Of a stretch of 64,000 nt of DNA, positions 1 through 11,375 are shown piece by piece. A program made the position numbers and the translations under genes. Origin of the DNA: Brachypodium distachyon (lineage: Eukaryota > Streptophyta > Magnoliopsida > Poales > Poaceae); NCBI RefSeq assembly GCF_000005505.3, contig NC_016133.3, positions 42,683,237 to 42,747,236 of the forward strand, in the 5' to 3' direction. Each line of letters opens with the position of its first letter. The first letter of the stretch is position 1. Under the pieces are notes generated by a model. That model made no database searches and was not told the origin of the DNA. It saw nothing but the letters and a program-made list of their open reading frames with translations.

Positions 1-795
1 CCTATACCTGCGTCGTGCTGACCGATCTGCTGGCCGCTGGCCGGACATATAGGCTCAGCTCCTGCCGGCCGGGTGAGATAATCCTCCATGTGTGAGTGTG
101 TGACCTGCAAAGTCTGCCGGTAATTAAGTGGCCAGATGAGGGAAAGAACAGTATGCAAGTAAAATTTGATAAAGTTGCACCTGCAGCTCAGGTACGTACG
201 TACGGCCTTCCCTGTCGTTTCCGGGGTCCGGAGTCACGTGGAACCTGGCGCTGCCCGGGTTGTATCCGGATAAATTTGCAACTTCGTATTGTTGCCTACA
301 CCAACAGGAGCAATGCATATCACCGGGAGATAGAGTGAGTGAGCTCGTTCACCCGGAATTCTGCACCAATATCCTAGTCTGGACCGATCGAGAGAGATCG
401 ATCTAGAGAGAGGATAGAAAACCTGTCAACGAAACAATACTGTAGCAGTAAGACAACACAAAAGTTACCAATACATCCAGTAGCTAAGCTACACATTCAT
501 GCATGGCGATTAATTAGTTTTGTAATTTTCCGGGAAGCCCCTAGAACCATAGAACGTACAAATCGTGCACTATACGCCCCTGTCCTTTTCTCTGCATGCA
601 TGCATGCATGGTACGTACGTGAGATTTTTTTACTTTCCTTTCCCGTGGTACATTGGTACTCTACCATGGACGTCCGTATTATATAAGACACATAAGTCTC
701 CTGCCTTCCTCGATCATCACATAAGTACCTATCTAGATAGGCCACCAAGCAAGGGAGAAGAAATTAAGGCAGGATCTGAAGGTGGAAGAAACAAG
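1..795. other. Intergenic DNA upstream of EPFL9
   Basis: I find no convincing coding sequence here. The last 200 bases are probably the EPFL9 promoter. They contain a run of overlapping CATGCA (RY-type) and GTACGTAC motifs around 593-623 and a TATA box at 680-687. Confidence 0.5.
680..687 (+). promoter_or_regulatory. Putative TATA box of the EPFL9 gene
   Basis: The sequence TATATAAG lies 109 bases upstream of the proposed ATG at 796, a normal distance for a plant core promoter with a short leader. This is inferred from motif and position only. Confidence 0.5.
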
Positions 796-1753
796 ATGCG
801 GGCGTTATGCTACGTGTTCCTCCTCGTTGCTGCTACGCTAATCATTAGTACGTCCTTCTCCGTTTTTGAATATTTGTCGTTGTTTTAGTGCAAACTACGT
901 GCGTACGTATTTCTCTACGCATAGAATGGAGTACGACGTGTGCGTATATATACACTCCGATCAAACGTACGTGCGTGCATTCATGCGTGGACATGCAGAG
1001 CAATAGCTAGCTTGCTTCAATTCACGTACTCAATTCAATGACTGACGGTAGCTCGATATATCACTGACTGATTATATTCTTCCTCTTGTACCATCATCTG
1101 TGGTACGTGCATGCATGACTGACAGCTGAAGGTGACGTCGTCGTTCTAGCAGCTGCTCAGCCATTCTCGCCGCCGGCGTCTTCGACTGGTCTCGCGACCA
1201 CACAACAGCAGCAGGTACGCTACTTAAAGCGCGTGCGTTGCGTATGCGTGCGTAAGTTCGCTACTCCTACCGGTATTACTTGTTTTAAATTTGCCAAAAA
1301 ACGTATGCCTCTATGTGTAAAAAGTGTTAACATACATGTAATATTTCGACAAGTAATTTCGACCCGAGGGAGTAGTTCAGTCCAGTTAAGATTAGTGTTT
1401 CAAATTTGAATTTAGACATGACTTAGTGTACGTATAGATGCATTTAAATTTAGTCAAAGTTGAGACATCCTTCTGGATTGAGGAAGTAAGTACGAGTAAT
1501 TTTTTATGCCATTTACGTGTTGCAGGGCATAGCTATATCAGGAGTACTAGAAGGAACTCCTCCACCGGCTGGAACGTCGTCGGCGTCGATGGAGCGGCGG
1601 CGGCGGCGGCTGGTGGGGTCGAGGGTTCCGACGTGCAGCTACAACGAGTGCCGGCGCTGCCGCGGGCGCAGGTGCAGCGCGCGTGGAGTCCCCGTGGACG
1701 GCAGCGACCCCATGAGCAGCGCCTACCACTACAGGTGCTTCTGCCATGCCTAG
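796..1753 (+). CDS. EPFL9: EPFL9/STOMAGEN-like secreted cysteine-rich peptide precursor
   Basis: Three exons fit: 796-847, 1150-1214 and 1526-1753 (114 residues), with GT-AG introns whose phases agree. Exon 1 encodes a hydrophobic signal peptide. Exon 2 encodes a short Pro/Ser/Gln-rich linker. Exon 3 encodes a basic RRRRR stretch and then a C-terminal domain of about 46 residues with six cysteines. The landmarks PTCSYNEC, VPVDGSDP and SAYHYRCFCHA match stomagen closely. In the EPFL family stomagen is a mesophyll-secreted peptide that promotes stomatal formation by competing with EPF1/EPF2 at ERECTA-TMM receptors. Relative to the Arabidopsis peptide there is one extra residue between the third and fourth cysteines. 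Intron 2 carries a MITE. Function is inferred from family membership, and the small exon 2 is the least certain boundary. Confidence 0.88.
1262..1374. mobile_element. Degenerate Stowaway-like MITE in EPFL9 intron 2
   Basis: The left end reads TACTCCTACCGG and the right end GACCCGAGGGAGTA. These are imperfect inverted copies, and ATTACTTGT is mirrored a little inside both ends. Each end is flanked by TA, as expected for Tc1/mariner-derived Stowaway elements. The following 70 bases (around 1395-1475) also resemble MITE internal sequence, so a second decayed copy may adjoin it. Confidence 0.6.
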
Positions 1754-2441
1754 CTAGCTGGGCAACGGCTGGCCAGTGCGACGACGCGACGGGAATTAAT
1801 AGAACTATGCATGTGTGTGGACAAGGACAGTTCGCCAAATTAGTCAATTCTCGAATAAAAGTGTGGCCAAGCAAGACCAACTGTGAAGAAAAAAAATTTG
1901 TGCTCGATCGATGAAGGGATTGAGAATGACGTACAACTAGACTAAGCAGTGTTGGTCTCTAAATTAATTAACGGCACTTAGTTAGCCGTTGCCGTGTTGT
2001 TTAGTGACATTGCAAAATTGCATCAAGAGTTGATTAATCCTTTTTTTGGGGGGCACCGGCCCACCTCCGCCGCTCAGTTAATTGGCTGGCTCACGCACGA
2101 CACGCGCACTTGTTTCTCCGAGCTGTCTTTCTTCCCCCCTGGTCCGGTCCGGTCCGCACTGGACGCGCTTGCTCGAGCCAACCAACAACGAGGCGCCAAC
2201 TGAATGAGCACGTAGAAGTAGAACCTTCCGTGCGCCCCACTCGTCTCCCACTCCCCTCGCCCCTCGTGTTTCAAGCCCCGCGCCGCCAGTGGAGCCGGAC
2301 CCGACCTCTCCCCGTCCACTTCGGCCAAAACCCACCGGCAAAAACTCGCAAAACCACCACCACTCCTGCCACAAATCTCGCGCATTCTCCCCAGCCGCCG
2401 CGCGTTCACTCGCTTCGCTTCGCTCCGCTCGGCCGGCGGCG
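1754..2441. other. EPFL9 3' flank and RABA5 promoter/5' leader
   Basis: No gene was recognised. The first part should contain the EPFL9 3' UTR. The final 250 bases, C-rich and purine-poor on the plus strand, are a plausible 5' leader for the Rab gene starting at 2442. Confidence 0.45.
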
Positions 2442-4374
2442 ATGGGGGACGACTCGGACGGGGAGGCGGAGGAGTACCTGTTCAAGGTGGTGATCATCGG
2501 GGACAGCGCCGTGGGCAAGAGCAACCTGCTCTCCCGCTACGCCCGCAACGAGTTCAACCCGCACTCCAAGGCCACCATCGGGGTCGAGTTCCAGACGCAG
2601 ACCATGGAGATCGACAGCAAGGAGGTCAAGGCCCAGATCTGGGACACCGCGGGCCAGGAGCGCTTCCGCGCCGTCACCTCCGCCTACTACCGCGGCGCGT
2701 TCGGGGCGCTCCTCGTCTACGACGTCTCCCGACGGTCCACTTTCGACAACGTCGGCCGCTGGCTCCAGGAGCTCAACAGTACGTGCTGCGTTATTACGCA
2801 CACCGCCCCCCACTGCTAGCTGCTTCCTCTGTATGTGTGCTTGATGCTTGTTAGGTGGTAGCTTGGACCAATTGATTCCTTTGAATTAAGTTGGTTGTGT
2901 GATTTAGACCGCGTAGATCTGGGTCGTTTTCCGCGTAGAAAATGTCCGTGAAGCATATTAGCTGCCGGCTGTACATTTTGCCGAAATAGACGCCTGGATG
3001 GCTCGATTGGATTGGGTGTTTTGGGACTACTCCCTCCGTTTCTAAATACTTGTTGCTGTTTTAGTGCAAGTTACGGAGGGAGTACTTGATAGCAGGAGAA
3101 TCGTTAACTCGGGTAAGTTTGGGCGGCCTGTACACGAATCTGGATCTGAATCCTGATGCGCATGCTTGTGTTGTGGACCACATTGGTAAAACATCCTTGG
3201 GAATGCTAGCTAATTTGTGGGGAGCTGCTTGCAGTTTTAGGTTCCTGACATTGGAGGCTGCTAGCACGAATTTAGTTAGCTCTTCAGTGTTAAAGATGTT
3301 TGAATAAAACTTAGTAGTAGCCGCTGTCCGGTAGTTTGTTATTGTGTGTACAGTTATTTAAAATCAGAGAATTCAGAGCTACGTACACTCTATAGAATTG
3401 TCATGATCGAAATCCTCCAATTGTGCTTCGATGGAGCAGCATTTTGCTGTCGGAACCAGTCAACCAACTTGGTATAGTTAAATGCATCATCTAGGTTCAT
3501 TCCTTTTATGTACATGGAGACTTTGAGCTTGGAATAGGGCACATCACTCTGCTGGAACGACAAAGCTTGACATTAGCGGAAACGATGCTAATGATGCAAC
3601 TGCGTGAGGTGGAACAAATGCATCCTGGATACTAGTTGCAACCTGTTTTTTAGTGCCAATTTATATGCTATGAAACTCAGGAGCCAGAATGTGCTGTAAA
3701 ATAGGTACCAGCATAGGACTACGATCTATGATTCTACGTTTTCAGCTGTAGCATGTACCATTTTTGTGTCCCTAGGAATTTGGCATGTAACTTGCACACA
3801 TCTTACATACTGAAAATGTAAATAGTATGGACATTGTTTATGCTTTCATGCCTTTCACTACTTGATTTCTTACATGTTCATGGAACAATCACAACCAGTC
3901 ATTCCTTGCACTTTGGTTCTGTACAGCTATGTTGTTCCTTTTAGATAATCTATTTTACTGAAACACTTTCCTTCACTCTTTTTTTTGCGGATCACTTTCC
4001 TTCACATGTGCTGGTGTATTTTCTGCTGAAGTAACGGAAAATTTCTTGTCAATGCAGCTCATTCTGACACTACGGTGGCCAAGATGTTAGTTGGCAACAA
4101 ATGTGACCTGGAGAACATCCGCGAGGTGCCGGTGGAGGAAGGCAAGGCCCTGGCGGAATCCGAGGGGCTCTTCTTCATGGAGACGTCGGCGCTGGACTCG
4201 ACGAACGTGAACACGGCGTTCGAGCTGGTGATCAAGGAGATCTACAGCAGCGTGAGCAGGAAGATCCTCAACTCCGACTCGTACAAGGCCGAGCTGACCC
4301 TCAACAGGGTGAGCATCCACAACGACGGCTCCAAGGACGGGCAGAAGCAGGGGAGCCGGTTTGGGTGTTGCTAG
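2442..4374 (+). CDS. Rab11-family small GTPase, RABA5 type
   Basis: Two exons, 2442-2778 and 4058-4374, join in phase 1 to give 217 residues. All GTPase motifs are visible: GDSAVGKS (P-loop, residues 20-27), the switch I threonine in [16 protein letters not shown] (switch II), NKCD and ETSALD (base recognition). The protein ends in GCC, a double-geranylgeranylation signal for membrane anchoring. The body, including the [11 protein letters not shown] region and the [12 protein letters not shown] stretch before the variable tail, is closest to Arabidopsis RABA5c/ARA4. Such GTPases act in trans-Golgi/endosome trafficking and, for RABA5c, at cell edges during growth. The intron position, after the codons for the LQELN segment, is typical of plant RABA genes. 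The 1.28-kb intron holds a tiny MITE. Subgroup letter is uncertain. Confidence 0.93.
3028..3084. mobile_element. 57-bp internally deleted Stowaway MITE in the RABA5 intron
   Basis: It starts TACTCCCTCCGT and ends ACGGAGGGAGTA. These are perfect inverted repeats bounded by TA dinucleotides, with only about 30 bases between them. This is a minimal Stowaway-type hairpin. Confidence 0.85.
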
Positions 4375-5284
4375 GAAGTCTTGTTACAGGATTGTTGATT
4401 GCTATTGCCATTATTGGGTTTTACTGAGATGTCATGGTTTTTTGGTCATCGGTGTTGTCTGTGTGAGCCCTGTCTGTAGCCCGAAAGCTGGATGGGATTT
4501 TTGTCGTGTGTTACGCTTCTGAGTTGCATACAGACTTTACAGGGTTGGGGAGGAGGAGGTGGAATGGGAAGGACTAAGGAGGATAGCTGTGTTGCTGTAA
4601 GATTGGAGACGAACTGTTCTCCAGATGTTAATTGGAAAAGAAACGAAATTTGTGGCTAAGTTTGCTTGGTTTTTGCAACGAGGGATACAGTAGTTGCAAA
4701 GATGGTCGATTGTGCGTGCCAATGAGAGGTGAAACGCTTGCCCGAACTCGTGAGTTTATGCCCGTGCGTCACTGATCTCTGCCCATGGGTGTCGTGATGC
4801 CAGGAGCTCGGTTGGGAAGAAGGAAAGGAAATGTGGGGGCGTTCGCGCTAAGTTGTCCGCATGTCTTGTGGTGTCTGAGCCCGGCCGTGGGCCGTGCGCC
4901 ATTGTAGGCCGCGTGCAGAGTACACGCACGCACGACACGAGACAGAGACAAGGGTATCCGAAGTCAAAATGTCAAATGCGATGCACAGCCTGTTCGGCCG
5001 CAACAACCCTGTTCCCTGAACAGCAACGGTAATGGCACGCACGTCCCCCAAAAGTTCAAAAAAAAAAAAACCGTGTTCCTACCTAGTTGACCTAGCTTGC
5101 CAGTTGCCACAAAGCTATCATGTTGCTAGCTAATCAATCTTGTCCCTACAGCTACTCGCTCGATCTCGTCAGTAAACCCAGGCTTCCAGGCTCCGGCTAA
5201 TCTTCTTCGTCGTCGTTAGCTAGCTAGAGCTCCCCTGTGCGTATATTGTTGTTTAATTTCCGCTAATTAACGGAAGAAACCAAC
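4375..5284. other. RABA5 3' UTR and spacer to the lectin gene
   Basis: There are no coding signs. The first 300 or so bases are T/G-rich and probably the Rab 3' UTR. A 13-base A run lies near 5059. The lectin leader must begin close to 5200. Confidence 0.5.
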
Positions 5285-5791
5285 ATGCAGCAGGAGGGAT
5301 CTTCCTCGGTGGTGCTGAGGATGGGCCCATGCGGCGGCGGCGGCGGCGAAGGCGGGGAGGCGAGGGACATGGACACGCGCGGCGTGGAGCGCGTGGTCAA
5401 GGTGGCCGTCCGCCACGGCGAAGACACCGGCATCGACGCCATCTCCGTCCTCTACGAGCGCGAGGGCGGCCGGCACGAGTGGACGGACCTCTGGGGCGGC
5501 CCCGGCGGGTCCCTCGCCGAGATCTGCCTCCGCGATCCCGACGAGCACTTCACAAGCGTCACCGGCCACTACGGCGACCTCGACGGTGGACTGTCGGTGG
5601 TGAGGTCGCTGACGTTCGTCAGCAACCGCCGCAGCTTCGGCCCGTTTGGGAAGGAGGAGGGCGTGCCGTTCGCGCTCCCGGCCTGCGGCGGCAGGATTCT
5701 CGGCTTCCACGCGCGCTCCGGCACTCACCTCCACGCGATCGGCACCTACGTCAGGACAATGACGACGATGCACGGGGGATCGTTTCATTAG
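5285..5791 (+). CDS. Jacalin-related (mannose-binding-type) lectin, single domain
   Basis: This is an uninterrupted 168-residue reading frame starting MQQEGSSSVV. After a Gly/Glu-rich N-terminal segment, residues about 38-160 have the jacalin beta-prism pattern: VVKVAVRHG near the start, DAISVLYER, a HEWTDLWGG loop, TSVTGHYGDL, VVRSLTFVSNRRSFGPFG, and near the end GGRILGFHARSGTHLHAIGT. In this family the glycine-rich turn and the C-terminal G-x-x-x-D loop bind sugar. Here the residue expected as Asp after the final strand is His/Ala (THLHAIG), so sugar binding is not assured. No signal peptide is seen, consistent with the cytosolic/nuclear stress-induced lectins of grasses. The gene is intronless, GC-rich, and 0.9 kb downstream of the Rab gene in the same direction. 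Confidence 0.88.
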   Translation: MQQEGSSSVVLRMGPCGGGGGEGGEARDMDTRGVERVVKVAVRHGEDTGIDAISVLYEREGGRHEWTDLWGGPGGSLAEICLRDPDEHFTSVTGHYGDLDGGLSVVRSLTFVSNRRSFGPFGKEEGVPFALPACGGRILGFHARSGTHLHAIGTYVRTMTTMHGGSFH

Positions 5792-8700
5792 CCGTCAATG
5801 CCGAAGACGGCTCCACTGGCGTAGGGAGCTGATGGCCTGATCATAGCGTGTGCGTGTTTGCGTTGCGTGCTTTGTATATCCTCGAAAGGATTTCTTACTG
5901 TGTACTCGATTGATTTCACTATCGTTTGATTTTTCGTTTTCTCTGACCCCAGCTCGCCCTGTATGTATGATGGCGTCTCCGGAAAAGAAAAAGAAAAAAA
6001 GAATCACTGTCTGGTTCTAATTAATTTTGTCAGTTTATCACCGTTGAGCGATTTGAAGGCGGCAGTGATCGATCATGGACTGGTCGATTGACAAGCTACT
6101 CAGCTGCTCGTGCATGATTGTTAGATCCTGATTGTTACGACACGTTCAATTGGCGCAGGCCACCAGCTTGGCGGGGTTACATGCAATGATGCAAACCCAG
6201 AAGCCAGAAATGGCCACAGCAATATGCATGGCGCAAAATGGCGTCGGGCCGGTTTTCAGTACGAGCTAGTACTAACTGTTGCGTATATCTACAGTGCCGG
6301 TTGATCTGGATCGAGCGGTCCACCAGCTTTCCTCGCTGATCGGACGGTAATATATGGCACACGTACGTAGTAGGCAGCACTGGAGTAGTACATTGCGCTA
6401 GCGAAACAACGAGTACAGCCAGTCGGGAAGTGGAAGGAGACATCCTACCAAGAGTACTTCCTTGCCTTTTTTTTCACACCTTCCACCGGATTATTTCACC
6501 TCTGCCTCTGCTCCTAGCTCCAAAGGCAATTGGAGTACCACTCCAGCCGTGTCCAGCGGATACTGCAGAATAATACAGGTACAAACTACCCGCTGGTAGA
6601 CAGGCGGACCACTACAGCACTACTATAGGGGTACATGATGCATATAATATGCTTGGCCGGCCCATGGAAAGAGGTGGCTTGCATGTACGTACACTACGCT
6701 GTTGCCTACGCCAACCGTTTTGCTGGGCCTCTGGCCGACCGACCGGCAGACAAGTCTAACGGCCGGCATGTACGAACCACCGATCTCCTTCCTTGCCGGC
6801 CTTTTCTGTAGCCTGTTTGGCCCAGTGCCCCAGTGCCTCGTTTAATACCAGACGAAAAAAGAAGTTCGGTTTGGTGCTGTCCCTGCTTCCCTAGTGCATG
6901 CAACTGATCCCCCTCAAAAAAAAGTTGCTGCTACTGCTAATTAAGCTTAACGGGTTTGTTATAGGTTGACTAACTTTTAGACGGAGATGAGTTTATTCCT
7001 CAGCCGTTGGAACGTGATCTGTGCTTTAAGATTCGAAACGGACGATATCTAAGTTGCCTGATTTCTATACCTATCTAAAAAATACGGATCGTTCACTTCA
7101 CCGTCGTCTGTCAAACTTTCCAAAAAACATGTGAGCCCTTTAAGACTGCATATATATTAGGCCTATTAAGCCGGCTGGCCCGTTACCTGCACCGAATTGG
7201 ACCGGAACTCCGCGAGGGAATCCATCGCCAGCGGGAACGTTACGAGAGTCGGGCAACAACTCCGAATCTGACGAGAAAAAGATCGCTCCATCGGAACACT
7301 AGGGGAGTTGGAAGATGAGACCTGATCAGGCACCCATCGGGCAAGAAATCGAAGCCACGGCCGTCCCCTCTGTGTCCTGGGCGCGGCCACACGGCTGGTC
7401 CCCTCTTTCGTTTCCCAGCCACGACCGTCTCCTCCTAGGGCTAAATTACACGAGGAGATGGCGAATTGTTAGAAAAGGCTGTGAGAAGACTGCGAGAGAT
7501 AATGGTGGCGGCCCTAGGACATAGTAGAGAGAAGGAGAGATGATGGCCGAGTGTAGGATGGGAGATGAGAGAAGGCGCCTCGATGCCTTTCTTATGTGAG
7601 TCAGACTGAGCGAGAGATGGCCAAACATGCCAAGTTGATGGGTCATCGAGTCAGGGCTACCGGGCCAATTTTGCACTTGGTCTTTATTTATTTTTACAGC
7701 AGGTTTCATCCGTTAATTCTTATTGCATTAAAGAGTCCACATATTATATAATAAAAATAATATTTATTTAATTAAAATATTAACTGGGCAACCCATCAGG
7801 TATCCATGGGTATAACTTTATACCCATACCCTACCCGTGACTAATCGCGCGAGCCATCGGGTATACCCATGGACGTAAACGTCAACCCATATTCTACCCA
7901 CTTGGGTCAGATATCCGCGGGCGAGTTACCGCATTTAATACTTGCCGGCCATATAAGACGGACTCCAGCCGCCACGCAGAGACAGGACTACGAGCAGTTA
8001 GATAGCCGAGAGGCCAACGACGTCAAGTCGTCTGAACTGACCACAAGTCAGATCCGCCGAACAACTCGATCAAATGATTGGAAAATTTTTACACGTGCAC
8101 AGCCAGTTTATTAATTAGACTTGATTTAATCTACTATTGATAAGCTCCTTCAAAAAACAAGGAAAATCAGAATAGGGATACTCAACAAAATAATCAAATG
8201 TCTATACTCATAAACGAACATCGAGCTGCCAAAACATAAATTTGTTGCCGCTTCTAACTCTTTGTTTTAACGGCTGAAGTGAGATAGTGGAGAGAACTAA
8301 AAAAATTAAGTGATTCCGTCTCAAAACTTCTTTGACCAGGTGATGTTATATAATTTTCAGAAGGAAGTGTATTGTTCTATTTTGAGAGACTAGAGTATAG
8401 AGACACAATCTTCGGAAGAAACCTTTTTTAAAGGGATATTTGGAGATCGTTAAAGAAAAGAAAAGAGAGGTTTTGATGCATGTTTTGAATGTATCATTTT
8501 ATTTTGTTGTTCCGTTGCAACGCACTTTTTTTTTTTTCATATAGCCGCACCCTTATTTTCAGCCGGTGACAGTCCCTAGTTAATTGAGCTTGAAATAATT
8601 CCCCAAAAAGACATCGAAAGTGAAGTCAACCGCGACCCGGCCGGTGAGGACGATACATAACAGTCAACAGAGTAAGTATTAATTGCCGATCAGGCTCAGG

Positions 8701-9073
8701 AACTTAATTTTCTCTGGAACGTACTACTACTTACTCGGCGTTATTCACGTTTTGGCAGGAGCATTGGCAAGGCAGCTGACAACCGAACAGGCATACACAC
8801 ACCACTGTTCGATCATAGGTAGCCAGAGGTGCCATCACTCACAAATCACAATTAATAGTTGTAATCATGGATCCAACGTACAAACTTTTAGAGGGAAGAC
8901 GAAGATGTCAAATACGATGGAGCAGAGAAGGGAAAAGGCAGACAGACATATCAGCTATCGGACACGAGACACCATCAATGATGATGTACTCTCAAAGAGT
9001 AAAATCGGGGGTATAAATGGAGTATACATGGGTATTCCGACCCAATTAATCTGATCTAATCTACCGACTGGGT
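5792..9073. other. Long spacer without recognisable genes
   Basis: No frame here resembles a protein family. Segments around 7780-7900 contain repeated, partly inverted GGTATNCCATGGGTA-like words (7801, 7861), a pattern common near the ends of grass hAT elements. No clean terminal repeats or target duplication could be set. A 13-base T run lies near 8527. Confidence 0.4.
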
Positions 9074-9430
9074 GGATAAGGTTTATCATTTGCGGGCGTC
9101 ACTTATACGCTGGAGAGTTCTTCTTCCTGAAAATCGACCAGAAGTCGTCGATGGATGGAATTTTGGAAAGGATCGGTACCGTTCTTGCTTCACACAATCA
9201 GAGCGGAGATGCTCGCGTAGGGGTGGGCTAGTTCTCCTATTATTGTTTCGGTGTCTGTTTGTAGGATTGTTATGGCTGTAAACCTTATTGAGCTTGTATT
9301 TTGGCTTTGTGAAACTTGTAAGGTGGTGCGTTAATTGTAATCGCTGTCCTCCCCAACAGAACCTTGGGCTTTCAAATAAAGCCGGGCTGAAAAACCTTTT
9401 TCTCTAAAAAAAACTGAGCGGATAAGGTTT
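9074..9430 (+). mobile_element. 5'-truncated LINE (L1/RIX type) 3' end with target-site duplication
   Basis: A perfect 11-bp direct repeat GGATAAGGTTT occurs at 9074-9084 and 9420-9430. Between the copies is a 3' tail typical of plant L1-type LINEs: a T/G-rich untranslated region, CAAATAAAGCCGGGC, and a terminal A tract at 9405-9413. A short 3' fragment with a variable-length duplication and an A tail is the signature of target-primed reverse transcription. No open reading frame remains. Confidence 0.8.
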
Positions 9431-10088
9431 TGACTCAGCCATAGCCCACGGCCACACGTGAATCGATCTGTCTGGTCCATCCATGTATGGCATCGCAAAG
9501 AAGTCACTCCAGTTTAATTAGTTGGCACAAACAGAGCACACTACAAAGTACAAAGCATCTTAAATCGCAGCTGTTTAGGATGCATCTTTACAGCAATGGG
9601 AGTTAGCTGCTGGCACTTTCGATGGATCGAACGGGATTCCACCGAATTGTCTTGCTAGTAGTCCTCCATATCCATCCATCGACCGGCAGCTAACTAATTT
9701 ATTTGTACGGAAAACCGCCTTGTCAGGGACCGATTCGGGTCCGACGGCGACGCCCGGCCTAACCGCCACTAAATTCGGGGTCCAATCATTGCCACACTTG
9801 TAATCATCCGAATCGTCACCATGTCTGGTATCCAACAGATGGACTGGTACATAAAGCTTACTGAAGTATCACAAGTGTTTGATGCCGGGAAAGCACTTCG
9901 TCAGTTAACGGACGGCTGGGATTGAACATGACGACCTTAAGTCAAGATGGACGGCTCAGGAGACGTGCCGGATCGAGAACGGCTACTAGGGAGTACCACT
10001 CGACTGTCTCTTGCCTTTTCTTCAGTTATTTTTCCAACTCTGTTTCAGTTAGCTGAGCCAGTTCAATTCCCTGTAATGGCAAACAATG
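9431..10088. other. Spacer without recognisable features
   Basis: There are short frames only. None has composition or motifs suggesting a gene. Confidence 0.4.
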
Positions 10089-10216
10089 TACTTTCTCTGT
10101 CCAACAAAGGATGTCTCAATTTTGACTAAATTTGAATGCATCTATACACTAAGTTATGTCTAGATACATCCAAAATTTAACAAATTTTAAACATATTTTG
10201 TTGGATGGAGGGAGTA
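10089..10216. mobile_element. Stowaway-like MITE
   Basis: The right end, GGATGGAGGGAGTA, is the standard Stowaway terminus. The left end, TACTTTCTCTGTCC, is a mutated inverted copy. Inside are the family words GATGTCTCAATTTTG and GTCTAGATACATCC. TA dinucleotides bound both ends. Confidence 0.75.
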
Positions 10217-11094
10217 AGCGTTTTCAAAGAGTAATAAAGTAGTCTGTCCTTGGTTAAAAAACGAAGATTTGTTCCGGATACGATGATGATCAGATAGATG
10301 GATCAAATCATCCGGGGGGATGCTGTGATGGGACGGATGGGCTCGGTTTAATTCCAGATGGATTATATATCATGGATGGATACCGATCAGCAGAGATATA
10401 ATTATTCGTATAATTAATGGGTGGAGAAACGAAGGCCATGGCCTCAGATCAGATCAGATTTCTACGTACTAATTCAGGTTTGCTAGCTACAGTTGACGCT
10501 GGTGCATCAATGAATGGCCGGACCATGAGATGATACTATGATGGGTTTTGGACCAGCAGCAGTGCACATCTCTGCTGGGCGCCGGCCGGTGCATCGATAT
10601 TATCATGAGCCTGTGTCTGTGTGATCGTTTTCCATCGGTCCAGATTAACCGACCGATCCAGCGACGTCCGAGATGGACGCCGACGAGCACGGGGATCCAC
10701 CCCTCCTCCATCGATCCTTCCATGGGACATACTCGTACTACTGCTACTTTCATTTTGGATTCTGGATCAGGACTTTATGAGAGTCAACCAGTACTTCCAC
10801 ATATCTGTTTGTTTGGTTTTTGCGTCTAACGGTAACGGAAAGGTTGGCACGATCAAGAAATCGTGTGTTACATTTGGGGTGTAAAGTTTGCAACATGCGC
10901 CCCGCGTTCCATAATATGAAACATATACGTTTCGCACTTGGGTCTAAAATTCTGAAATTCATTTTGAATTCCAGAGACCAGCTTGTTTAGCTGGTGCGGA
11001 ATTCGGGTGCAGGAATTAATCCAATCTAAAATTTAATGTAATCATGCTATAACTAACCGCAATTTCTTTTTAAATGCCATAATTTTTTTGGAAT
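10217..11094. other. Spacer without recognisable features
   Basis: AT-rich and simple; no gene or clear repeat boundary recognised. Confidence 0.4.
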
Positions 11095-11375
11095 TGTCCT
11101 TCACAAACACGCGTGAACACTCATCCATTTGAACACACACGCACACTCTATCCCTATGAGCACCTCCGAGAGACTGAGTCGGGTCGGCGGGTCTTGAGAG
11201 ATCGATGAAGTCACCACATACGACTTATTGTTGACGGGTACGTCACCTACCACTGAAAGCAAAGCGTCGGTTAAATTCGAGTAATGTGAGCACCCATGCG
11301 CCAAGCGTAGGATTCGAATCTAAGTGGGTTGGTTCCATCACAAGAAACCACACCACCTGAGTTTGGTTCGGTTCA
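11095..11375 (-). mobile_element. tRNA-derived SINE-like repeat
   Basis: Read on the minus strand, the head near 11370 has an A-box-like CTCAGGTGGTGTGG. About 40 bases on is AGATTCGAATCCT, a B-box match (GGTTCGANTCC). The body then runs through GTCTCTCGGAGGTGCTCATAGGG and GTGCGTGTGTGTTC words that I recognise from a widespread Triticeae/grass SINE-like repeat. The element seems complete in order but has no identifiable target duplication. Confidence 0.65.

Noticed and set aside
1438..1914. 158-codon plus-strand frame overlapping EPFL9 exon 3
   Set aside because: It is in a different frame from the stomagen domain and starts inside MITE-like intron sequence.
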